Assembly: GCF_009389715.1 (NCBI RefSeq)
Contig: NC_052397.1
Coordinates: forward strand, 14,456,129 to 14,520,128
DNA length: 64,000 bases
DNA from: Phoenix dactylifera
Lineage: Eukaryota > Streptophyta > Magnoliopsida > Arecales > Arecaceae
Direction: 5' to 3'
The notes under the pieces are model-generated. The model saw nothing but the letters and a program-made list of their open reading frames with translations. It was not told the DNA's origin and made no database searches. Positions within the stretch are counted from its first letter, which is position 1. Each line of letters begins with the position of its first letter. Shown one piece after another: positions 1 through 8,472 of this stretch. A program made the translations under genes and the position numbers.

Positions 1-703
1 AGACCTGGTTTGGGTTGGGCTAGGGACCTATTTTTGGGCTGAGTTGGGTCTGATTGGATTTGTGGGCTGGTTTGGTTTGGGCCCGAGATCTGATTTGGAC
101 CTGTAATCTGGTTTGGTTCATTTGGGCCTAATCTGTGTTGGGCCACAATTGGTTTGGGTCTAAAGAATTCTGATTTTTGGGATCTAGTTTACTTATTCTT
201 GGATCTATGAACTTAGGAGTTTAGGGGATTGGAATTAGTTTAAATTATGTTTCTTAATTAATTAAATAATTAATATTTATGTTTAATCAGGGGTTCGTGA
301 TATCTGTGGCAGGGATTTTTAAGCGAGCCCAGGTAGGTAACCTTGCTCAAAGTATGATTTACATGTATTATGCATATGTGTATGATTATTTCCAGCATAT
401 TGATATGTTTTATATCCTTGGCATCATTATTATTTAGAAGCATGTTTTTGACTGGAAATCGATCATCTGAAAATCTATTATGTAGATATTGGTTTTGAAA
501 ACTTATGTTTATATTAAGTTTGATTGTTGGAAATTGTGGATGTGATTTTGGAGACCGCGTGACTATTGTCTAGGATTCCCGCCAATAGGGTGGAAACGTT
601 GGCCCTGTCGACTTGTATGAGGAACTAGTTCCGGCACTATGGGGTGTTTTGGCTCTGCGGAGCATGCTCTGAGGAGCAGAGATTGGGCACCCTGGGGTGC
701 AGC

Positions 704-711
704 ACTGCGGT
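704..711. repeat. Left target-site duplication of the hAT element
   Basis: ACTGCGGT directly abuts the left inverted repeat. The identical octamer at 2187-2194 abuts the right inverted repeat. Joining the outer flanks at one copy gives a continuous LTR sequence. Confidence 0.9.
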
Positions 712-918
712 TAGGGCTGGAAGTGGGCTCGGGCCGGCCCGAAGCCCATCGGGTCGGGCCGCCTGCGGGCCGGGCTATGGGCCCGGCTCTCTGCCTTTCG
801 GGCCGGGCTCGGGCTTAATCATTCAACCCATTTCTATTTCGGGCCGGGCTCGGGTATTTCATTGGCCCGGCCCGGGCCCGTCCAAGCCCGAGCCTATTTC
901 CAGCCCGACGCGGGCCAG

Positions 919-1000
919 TCTGCCGAATCACGAATGCCTTAGCCCGAATCACGAATGCCTTAACCCGATTGCCGAATGCCTCAGCCCGAATCGCAGCCGA
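919..1000. repeat. Short tandem repeat inside the hAT element
   Basis: About three and a half copies of a 21-22-bp unit built on 'CCGAATCACGAATGCCTTAG' lie between the left GC-rich subterminal zone and the captured REF6-like segment. Later copies diverge. Confidence 0.7.
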
Positions 1001-1079
1001 GTTGCCATTAGGGATTTTAGATTTGCAGCCCGAGGGATTTGCAGAGCAGGCCAGCAGAGGCGGCGCGGACGAGCGGTGG

Positions 1080-1545
1080 ATCTCCTCCTTCATGAAGCGC
1101 AGCAGCGAGCCCTTGGCCCTGGACACCCCCCGCATGTTCCACGCGGTCTCCCCGACGTTGCCGGCCTCCTCCTCCTCCAACCCCCGCCAGCGGCGGGCAG
1201 CCCCAAGGGGGGCGAAGCCGGAGCCGGGCATGTCGTTGGCGTACTCGACGGAAAAGGGCTTGTCGACGCAGGCCTTCCAGAAGAGGGTCTCGATCTCGAG
1301 CGGGGAGAGGAAGCTAGCGGCAGTCTTCTTGGCTTTCTTGAGGTAGGCGCGCTCGAATTGCTTGGCCTTGGTCTCGAATTGCTGGAGCGTGTAGTGCTCC
1401 CCGCTCTGCCAGACGGGCTTCTGGATGGGGCGGGGTCGTCGAGGGCAGAACCCGATCTGCTGCTGGTGGGTGGCGAAGGTGGGGGGCTTCTTGGGGTTGA
1501 GCTCGTGGGCAGCGAAGGAGCAGTACAGGTTGGCCAGCCCCAACC
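1080..1545 (-). pseudogene. Captured fragment of a REF6/JMJ705-like histone demethylase gene
   Basis: The minus strand encodes KKPPTFATHQQQIGFCPRRP, then QKPVWQSGEHYTLQQFE, LSPLEIETLFWKACVDKPFS, VEYANDMPGSGF, VGETAWNMRGVSRAKGSLL and RFMKEEI. This is the stretch between JmjN and JmjC of the REF6/ELF6/JMJ705 H3K27 demethylases. It stops just before the catalytic JmjC core, so no Fe(II)-binding residues are included. The stretch is open, and an ATG at 1576 (within the U-box fragment, in another frame) opens a 253-codon frame running to 815. It is a gene fragment captured by the hAT element; the parent gene is not in this window. Enzyme activity is not expected. Confidence 0.8.
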
Positions 1546-1559
1546 AAAGAAGCCCGTTT

Positions 1560-1932
1560 GGATGGTAGGTGAACATGGAGCAGATTGTTGAGAGTCGGTG
1601 TCATCTGGCGTCACACTTCTGAAAAGCTTGGAATATTTTCTCATAAGATGCAATAAGTAAGCCACAATGGATTCCTTCCTATTGTCTTCCTCAGCGCAGG
1701 CTCTTTCAATCAGCTTCCTGAGAGCTCTTCTCTCAGTAAGAGCTGCTCTAGAGGATGTAATGCCCAGCTTTAAAACAGCTTGGTGGAAAATTTCAAGTTC
1801 AATGCCATCGTTGGAATCACCATTAAATTGTTTTTCCTTCTGAAGCAATGTGATTACTTCCTCACCTACTTGCTTCTCTGATGGATCCAAAGTAAAAACA
1901 GTGCCCTCCAGCTGAGCAACAATCTCCATGAT
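1560..1932 (-). pseudogene. Captured exon of a PUB45-like U-box E3 ligase gene
   Basis: The minus strand encodes VAQLEGTVFTLDPSEKQVGE, then LEIFHQAVLKLGITSSRAAL, TERRALRKLIERACAEEDNR, KESIVAYLLHLMRKYSKLFR and SAPCSPTIQ. This matches the N-terminal region of plant U-box/ARM proteins of the PUB45/PUB6/PUB7 type, ahead of the U-box, which is absent. A consensus acceptor (ttcttgtcag) precedes the exon at 1933, followed upstream by about 90 bp of intron-like sequence. Near 1560 it joins the REF6-like segment in a different frame, so the two are not a fusion protein. Identification is from recognised family sequence, not a search. Confidence 0.75.
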
Positions 1933-2186
1933 CTGACAAGAATATGCGAAAATATAATCTTCAGTAAACAAGAAACGTAAACTTTGTCAAAGATAGATAC
2001 AATTAGATGGATATTCAAAGCCAAACGGGCTGGCCCAAACAGGCCTGGGCCGGGCTCGGGCCGGGCTCGGGCCACTTTCCTGTAAAATTATTCGGGCCTC
2101 GGCCCGGCCCGAAGCCCGGAAGATAATTTCGGGCCGGGCTTGGGTAGGGGTGTGGCCCGGCCCGGCCCGGCCCACTTCCAGCCCTA

Positions 2187-2194
2187 ACTGCGGT
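2187..2194. repeat. Right target-site duplication of the hAT element
   Basis: ACTGCGGT, identical to 704-711. The perfect match suggests that the insertion is not very old. Confidence 0.9.
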
Positions 2195-2789
2195 GCAGGG
2201 CTCCATTAGGAGCAGAGTGTTGACACTTCGGTATGACCATGCCACTGGGTGATGTGGCCGTAGTCATGCAGTTTGATCTGTGGATTATGTTATGCGTGAT
2301 GTGATAGACTGAGATGGTATATATATATTACTTGAGTATCGGATTGGTTTGCGGATCATCATATTTATCTTGTGCACATGACCTGTAGTTACATTGCATA
2401 TGCTTTAATACATGTTATCGTGACTTTATGCATGTTGTTACCTACTGAGCTGTTGTAGCTCATACCTGTTTTTGACATAATTGCAGGAGATGATTGATGG
2501 GGGATTCGGGAGGAGAGGACTTATGACACTGGACATAGATAGATTTAGATTCATTTTGTCATAAGTAATTGATCTTGTAAATAAATGTTATCAACTTTAT
2601 TTGAGACATTTGAAATTGAATTATTGATTTGATTATCATAAATGATAGATTTTTTAGTATTGATATTGTGATCTGATGTTGTGACTTGAGTGTCTGATTA
2701 TTCAGCCTTGCACGCCCGTGCGGTCCGCCGTGCGGGTGTGCGGCGTCTGGCGCGTCCCGGGCCTAGGTTCGGGTTCGGGGCGTGACAGT

Positions 2790-3074
2790 GACAGCAGAAA
2801 TTTGTATACTGAAGAAACCAAAGCCAAGGAATCAAGAGGGAGGAGGAGGAGAAGAAGGTGCATGTCTGATTGATACCTGTAATAAGAATTAAGGAGAGGA
2901 TGAGGAGAAAATGACACGACAGACTCGCTTCCTCCTCCTCCATGTCAAAGCTGCTATCATCGAAGAGAAGAAAAGAAGAGGAATAAGGTTGCAAATGAAC
3001 AACTATGATATCCTCCTGACAGAGTGTGTTTCTCCTTAGATCTATCCTCTGTTCTTCTCTTTCTTCATTTAACA
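2790..3074 (-). pseudogene. Relic copy of the receptor-kinase first exon and its intron edge
   Basis: The segment is a close copy of 12450-12720, the region holding exon 1 of the intact receptor kinase. On the minus strand an ATG at 2943 opens MEEEEASLSCHFLLILSLIL followed by ITG and a donor (CAG|GTATCA) at 2876. The intact gene has MSEEEAGLSCHFLFILSLIL in the same place. The rest of the gene is missing because the LTR at 1-2789 abuts the intron. It is a broken remnant of a tandem duplicate. Confidence 0.8.
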
Positions 3075-3625
3075 GTCCATGAAGCTGCGCGTCTGCTTGT
3101 TCTGATCACACGATGTGCAAGACCCATGGTTTTTTCCATGTAGTTCATTTGACTGACCACAAAATTTGAATTCTCAAGACGAACACAGAGTCAATTTCCA
3201 TGTCGCTTTGCATGTTGACAGGTTCTCCCTTTTGACGGATCGAGCATTGCTGCATTAATGTGTGAACCCATGCTCACCACATGGCCGTGCATACAGATAA
3301 TCGCAGCTGCTCGATTTACAGCGGTGCACCAAGATAAGAACTTGATCAATGGAGACCACAGCAACGAGCAGTTGTGATTAGTTGTGCGCACAGTCATACG
3401 ATATAGAGTATAATTTCTCGCTGGTACATATGATGGCCAAGATTGGAGCTTGCTTTTTGAATGTTTGGGACTCTGAATAGGAGAGGGGAAGATTTTTACT
3501 GGATTTTGTATTGGTTATTGGTGAGAGAGATCAGAATAATGAAATTTTAATTAGTGGTCATCTTTTAATAATATGAAAAGAAAACATTAAGATATATTGC
3601 GCATCACTGCCTCTTACAGGAGTTT
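3075..3625. repeat. Duplicated flank block R1, copy 1
   Basis: Noncoding block upstream of the relic exon 1. It matches 4640-5210 and 14610-15275, sharing for example 'acccatggttttttccatgt' and 'actggattttgtattggtta'. Small indels separate the three copies. Its place next to an exon-1 copy is the same as in the intact locus, which supports duplication of whole loci. Confidence 0.8.
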
Positions 3626-3967
3626 AATACTTGTGTGATGTGAATCTCAAGCCCACTAACGACCTCTTTAGATGTTTGGAGATTTTATCAGTCAGAAGAA
3701 GCAATTAAAAGAGATTAAAACTACTGATGATCAACACATAATTTTGTTTTTAAGGATAGCTTAACTATTTTTCAAGGTGAATTATATCATTTTTGAAAAC
3801 CAAAGGTTAGTTGGGTAAGCAGGGAACCCAATCTCTATGAGCTACTCCATTTCCAACATAATTTCAAAACAAAACTACCATAGAAAATATTTTGTTGATA
3901 ATAAGATGCAGATTAGCGTCATTGGCAACAAGTATTTCTACTTGTAAATGCTATCCAACTTGTGCTA
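3626..3967. repeat. Duplicated flank block R2, copy 1
   Basis: It matches 16505-16862 over about 340 bp, sharing for example 'agaagcaatt(g/a)aaagagattaaaact' and the end 'gctatccaactt'. In the intact locus R1 and R2 are separated by about 1.2 kb of extra sequence, whereas here they touch. Confidence 0.8.
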
Positions 3968-4226
3968 TCTCCAACCGCCTGGCCCGCCCGAACCGGGTCC
4001 AGTCCGAGATCACCTCATCCAAACTAACCCCTTCCATGAACTCGTAGACCAGAAGCTTCGTTGAATCCCGGTCCGACCGGCCAGCACTTCCATCTCCACA
4101 CGGAACTCCCTCTCTCCCCCTCCCTCCCACCCTCTTTGCAGCTTCTTGACCGCCACGTGTCTCCTATCTGGGAGAACCCCCCCTGTAAACCACCCCGTAT
4201 CCCCCTCGCCCGATTACCATATCCTT
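3968..4226 (-). pseudogene. Truncated receptor-kinase kinase-domain fragment
   Basis: About 260 bp matching 9065-9377, the start of the kinase domain of the intact receptor kinase, from the region after the P-loop (GRGGYG) to the alpha-C/beta-5 area. One internal stretch of about 54 bp, corresponding to roughly 9162-9215, is missing, and the reading frame is shifted elsewhere as well. No LRR part remains. It abuts block R2 on the left and a zinc-finger-like piece on the right, so it is the end of a second decayed tandem copy. Confidence 0.85.
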
Positions 4227-4347
4227 GGAGGTGACAAGTGAGATTAAAAGCATTCCCACAATTCATCTGGCAGATATTGCACCAAAAGGATCCTATTGGT
4301 TTGGTGGTGGTGGTCGCATATTGCCACTCGTTTCTATAACAAAGCAC
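4227..4347 (-). pseudogene. U1/matrin-type C2H2 zinc-finger fragment joined to the kinase fragment
   Basis: The minus strand reads KPIGSFWCNICQMNCGNAFN followed by LTCHLQG. This fits the first three ligands of a U1-type finger (C-x2-C-x12-H). The second histidine would lie just past the point where the sequence switches into the kinase fragment (about 4224-4227, shared bases 'ccatatcct'). This stretch has no counterpart at the intact kinase locus. Short length makes the family call tentative. Confidence 0.45.
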
Positions 4348-4389
4348 CGATATGAACTCTTGATGGACCTGTAGAAACGAGCGGTTGTG

Positions 4390-5210
4390 ATTGACAGTAT
4401 ATATAGTCTCATGGCATGCGCGGTGTGGGATACATTTTCTCCTTCTTTTCCTCCTATGGTGCCAAAGTTATTAAAGTTATGGGACCAAGTAGGGGGGGTC
4501 GAGAAAAATTAGCACCGATCGTCATCAAACCTATCCCAAGCAAACAACCCTCCATGGGTTCCATGCTGTGCCTCTTCCCTTTGCTTGGCTAAGAGTGTCA
4601 AACACGTTGTCTCTTGTTGCGGCTGTCTATATGAACCATATGTCTCTTGTTGGACCCATGGTTTTTTCCATGTAGTTCATTTGCTTAGCTAAGAGTGTCA
4701 AACACGTGTTGGATTCTCATGATGAAGTCAAAGTCAATTTCCATGTCGCTTTGCATGTTGCTTGTTTCCATAGCGGTGCACCAAGATGAAAGCTTGATGA
4801 ATAGTGCCCACAGCAACTAGCAGATGTGATTAGTTGTGTGTATAGTCATATGGTGCATGCAATGTAGGATATAATTTCTCATTGATAGGTATGATGGTCG
4901 AGATTGGACCTTGCTTTTTGAAAGTTTGTGACTCAAAATAGGGGAGGGAAAGATTTTCACTGGATTTTGTATTGGTTATTGGTGAGAGAGATCAGAATAA
5001 TGGAATTTTAATTAGTGGTGATCATTTTGACTTTAGTTAATAATATGAAAAGAAAACATTCAGATATATTGGATTGGTACACATATGAGGCCACTAAAAT
5101 TAAAAAATAAATACATAAAGGCAAAAAGAGATGCCATTTCAATGCTTTATAGATGTGTAGCCATATTTGATGCAAGTAATTAGTTGTCATTGAGCATCAC
5201 TGTGACTTCT
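4390..5210. repeat. Duplicated flank block R1, copy 2
   Basis: Second copy of block R1, matching 14393-15275 and including the extra left part 'gggaccaagtaggggg ... ttggctaagagtgtcaaa'. The right part (about 4930-5200) is the best preserved. Here R1 follows the kinase fragment directly, so the LRR region and exon 1 of this copy have been lost. Confidence 0.75.
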
Positions 5211-5219
5211 GAAGATTAA

Positions 5220-5345
5220 TTTTTTTGCATGCTTGCTTTTCCTTTCAGTCACTGTGACTTCTGAAGAATTATGATTTGAAGCAATTTAAAAGTGATTCTA
5301 CAACGTTTTGCTTAATGAATTAGGTCATCATGTGCTCCTAAGTGT
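5220..5345. repeat. Duplicated flank block R3, copy 1
   Basis: It contains 'gcttttcctttcagtc' and 'aagtgattctacaacgtttt ... aattaggtcat'. These recur in the same order at 18860-18890 and 19240-19300. A short internal direct repeat 'cactgtgacttctgaag' occurs twice here (5204 and 5253 area). This is the right limit of the duplicated unit on this side. Confidence 0.6.
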
Positions 5346-5824
5346 TGTGATTTAAACTGGTTTCCCATAAATTTGTGATTCTTTTCTGAAAGTTTTTTTT
5401 TCTTTTTATTCCTTTTATCTCGGTAAGTTGGATCATGAGTCCATTATCCATCTTTTTTCTTACAAACTGTCCTGATACATCAAAATAGAGGAGCTAATAA
5501 AACTCTGCAGGGAAAGGATAAAGAAAAAACATGAGTGTCATCCAAAGATCTGGGCTTGATTAGCCACCACTTAGCAAATCTGTTTACCTTCCGATACATA
5601 TATTGGAGAATAATCTCCTGGAAACTTTCTCTCATCCTAACTCAATCTTCAATAATAAAGCAGTTCTCCATTGTCTGATGGTCAGCACTTCGGCATGCCA
5701 AATATCTCATCCATTCTTATGGCTCTCACAATTCCAACTCCAGGCATGAAATCCCCTGTCACAGGGGAACCATTAATATTAAACTTGTAGCAATATATGA
5801 AAATGTGGAGGTACTAGAGTCCAT

Positions 5825-5869
5825 ATTTCACCTTCTTTTTTTTTTTGTGGTAAGTCAAAATTTCACTTC
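5825..5869. repeat. Possible tiny retrotransposition scar
   Basis: ATTTCACCTTC (5825-5835) and ATTTCACTTC (5860-5869) flank a 24-bp insert that begins with a run of T. On the minus strand the insert would be a short tail followed by poly(A). The flanking repeat is imperfect, so this is less certain than the two similar cases at 7286 and 58449. Confidence 0.35.
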
Positions 5870-6074
5870 AACTCCTTTTATTTTTAGGAATACCCTTGGA
5901 CCATAGCCCAAGATTGCCCAGCCAATATTAGTTTCCTGCATCAACCTCTGCTGCAAGATCAAACCCCAGGGATTTGGCATTCTGTGAAGGCATTTTGGGG
6001 CTCAGACTAATCATCATGCAATTCGGAACATTGGTCCAGCCTTTCAATGTAGGGCTATTTGGAAGGAGCCAAAT

Positions 6075-6510
6075 TGTAACAACCCAGGATCTCATTCCAA
6101 AAAAGTTAGACGGAAGATATTATTTAGGTTCCTTGGCCCTGTATAAATACTCAAGAACTACCCAGTGCACATCTGATGTGGGACTAAATGTACACCCATA
6201 GAGGCCCTTACAAACTCTCCCCGCTTAAGCTCTGGCATTCTCACCAGACTAAATGTCCAAATCTATCAAATCTAATCACAAATACCACAAGTTGCCGATA
6301 GACAACCTCTATAAACTTGTTGCAATGTCCTCTAATTTATATAGGCTATGGGCCGGATCTGCTTTGATATCATTATCACAACCCAGAATCTTGCTCTAAA
6401 AAGGCAAGCCGGAAGGTGTTATTAGGATTCCTATGCGTTATATAAATATTCAAGATCTATCCAGTGCATAGCCGATGTAAGACTAAACATACGTCCGTAC
6501 GAGTCCTTAA
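6075..6510. repeat. Two diverged copies of a dispersed repeat
   Basis: 6076-6215 and 6385-6515 are related over about 110-130 bp in direct orientation. Both begin 'acaaccca(g)gat/aatct', share 'tataaata(c/t)tcaaga.ct(a)', 'ccagtgca' and '(c)gatgt(g/a)(g/a)gactaaa', and are 312 bp apart. The arrangement resembles a very small LTR pair (TRIM-like) or two nested copies of one family; I cannot decide which. 'gctttgatatcatta' before the second copy looks like a recurrent family flank. Confidence 0.5.
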
Positions 6511-7285
6511 ATGAATAACACATCCAACTAATATAAGATAGGGACTATGCATGAAATTTTTCAATAGCATAAAAGATGGCAAGAATATCATGTAAGTCAC
6601 CAAGTTGGTCTTTATATATTACCTTGGAAAAACTATGGTGCAGCAACCAAGCAACAAGAGGTTCTCGAACAAGGATAAACTGATAAGCCACTAACTACTA
6701 AATGTTGCCTCTGAGAGCTTCCTATTCTTCAAAAACTTAGGGACAATCGCAAATTTTTTATTTTCATCAGCGAGGACTGCATTTTTTTGTGGTTGAATGC
6801 TGTCAAAATTGTTTATTAGGAAGTCGTTTGGTGTTGCTCTTGCTTCTACTCTTATTTACAAAAACCCAATAAGAAAAACGAACTACATTGAACAAATTGC
6901 AGATATCTTTGAAGCATTTGGAAGCAAAAATCTATTGCTTTCAAAAAAGAATGAAAATAAAAACAAGAGAAAGCAGAAGTATTATGCAAATATTATTTTC
7001 GACATCAATCTCTATACCATATTTCACTAAACATATATAGAAACAAAAACACAAAACATCAACAAGCCAGATAGGCTCTAGATATCTACTTTGTCCTCTC
7101 TTAACTTGTTTAAGAATCAGAGGCATGCATTAGACATTGCATGGCGTAATCCTTTACGTGATCCTTGTCTTGCAATATTTTGTGACTGAGCAAACTCGTT
7201 TCTAGACAAAATGAGAATAAATTGCCATTATTGAGCTTCAAATGACTTGCAACAGTACCTATACATGGTGGTCCTGATGTGCAAC

Positions 7286-7349
7286 ACATATCCAATATCT
7301 TTTTTTTAGGTAAACGGAGGCTAGCATTATCCAATACATATCCAATATC
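7286..7349 (-). mobile_element. 36-bp LINE/SINE-tail insertion with perfect 14-bp duplication
   Basis: ACATATCCAATATC occurs at 7286-7299 and again at 7336-7349. Between them lie 36 bp starting with eight T. On the minus strand the insert reads as a short unique tail ending 'CCTCCGTTTACCT' plus poly(A), which is what an extreme 5' truncation of a LINE or SINE leaves after target-primed reverse transcription. Confidence 0.7.
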
Positions 7350-8472
7350 ATGGTCTTATCTTATGCACATCTCGTTCATGTAGACTAGTTTAAGCTTAGA
7401 TATCACAAGGGGTTGGCAGAAAGTCTGGTCCTAGATTAGGTGAAGTCGGCATATCAATCCCCATGCAACAAACCCCAACGTTCAGTTGACCTCAAAGCTA
7501 GTTTAGCTCAACTAACTTGTAACCTACTCTACATGGTGCAGCCACATACTAACTTGGCTCTCAACAGCTCATATCCAATATGAGGGAATAACTTATACTA
7601 GAAGAGAATTCTACGTACCAAAGGAAGAGACCCACTGTCAAAAAACTTTGCACCCGACCTTATAATTTGGTCTAGATGAAACTCCATCCTCCTGACTCAT
7701 GTTTGCACAAAGATCGAAGCTTTAGCAGATCCATTAAAAATCTAGGTCATAAAATTGGACTTCTATTAACCCAAATTGGAGAACTCCTACTGCATGCAAA
7801 GCCATCCCAAATAGCTCTAACCTGGCTAATTTTTCAAGTCATGATGGTTTGACATCACCAAGGCTCATATATTTAACTTAGCAAAGCAAGAAAATAGCAA
7901 ATCATATACTCTTCACCAAATAATGGTTGAAAAATCAAATTGTACTATTGTTTGGTGGTTGCATGACCTTGATGTTTCATATTCCACATACAAACTCTGG
8001 TACCCTAAACATATAACTCATGTAATGCTTAAGTGATCAGCAATGAAATAGGTTGTGCAATGGGTATCACTGGTGATGTTGATTGAGTAACTGCAGGTTG
8101 CCATCAAAGCGCCAAATCAGCACAAAGAATTAGCCAAGTGAGTAATTAACTAAGCAAAGCTCCATAGCATATTTCATGTTTTGCTACAGTCATGAATATC
8201 TCAAGCATAGACACATAGCATCATACTCTTAATTCTCTTCATAAGCGTTAAATATAATAATTTTCCCAGCAACAAGATGTAAATTAAACAAATAAAAAAA
8301 AAAAATTGCATAGCATATGCAAGTTATTGATCATCATCCACAAGCAAAATCTCATTTATCATTCACAAAGAATGAATTTTGAATGTGAAAGAAACAACTG
8401 TGTGTCTATACATTTAAAAATCTGTTCACTATACCGTATCAAAACATTCCACTATCACTTTGGCGAGGAAAG

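Larger units (their letters stand above)
712..2186. mobile_element. Non-autonomous hAT element carrying host gene fragments (Pack-hAT)
   Basis: The ends are a perfect 17-bp inverted repeat, TAGGGCTGGAAGTGGGC at 712-728 and its complement ending at 2186. The element is flanked by a perfect 8-bp direct repeat ACTGCGGT at 704-711 and 2187-2194. An 8-bp duplication and a TAGGG-type end are hallmarks of hAT transposons. The subterminal 200-300 bp on both sides are dense in GGGCCGGGC/GCCCGAAGCCC motifs, as in many plant hAT elements. No transposase is present. The interior holds two host gene fragments in the same (minus) orientation, a U-box ligase exon and a REF6-like exon. An intron stub beside the U-box exon shows the capture was from genomic DNA, not mRNA. 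Confidence 0.88.
1..2789 (+). mobile_element. Gypsy-type LTR (3' part), interrupted by a hAT element
   Basis: This is the right-hand part of a long terminal repeat of a Ty3/gypsy element, probably the Tekay/Del chromovirus group. It ends in GGGGCGTGACA at 2789, and it holds the 'ctgagctgttgtagctcatacc ... ttgcagg' block near 2445-2487 that recurs in LTRs of that group. The start lies left of the window, so whether this is a solo LTR or part of a longer element is open. About 1.3 kb is visible once the nested hAT element (712-2186) is set aside. The right edge falls in the intron of a decayed receptor-kinase copy. It is a fossil with no coding part in view. Confidence 0.65.
5346..8472. other. 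Intergenic, repeats only
   Basis: AT-rich sequence with no supportable gene. It contains a pair of diverged dispersed repeats (6075-6510) and two short insertions with direct repeats (5825-5869, 7286-7349). The right end is the 3' flank of the receptor kinase. Confidence 0.6.

Noticed and set aside
644-1591. Long plus-strand frame through the GC-rich element
   Set aside because: It is antisense to the captured REF6-like segment and the GC-rich subterminal repeats; no family resemblance.
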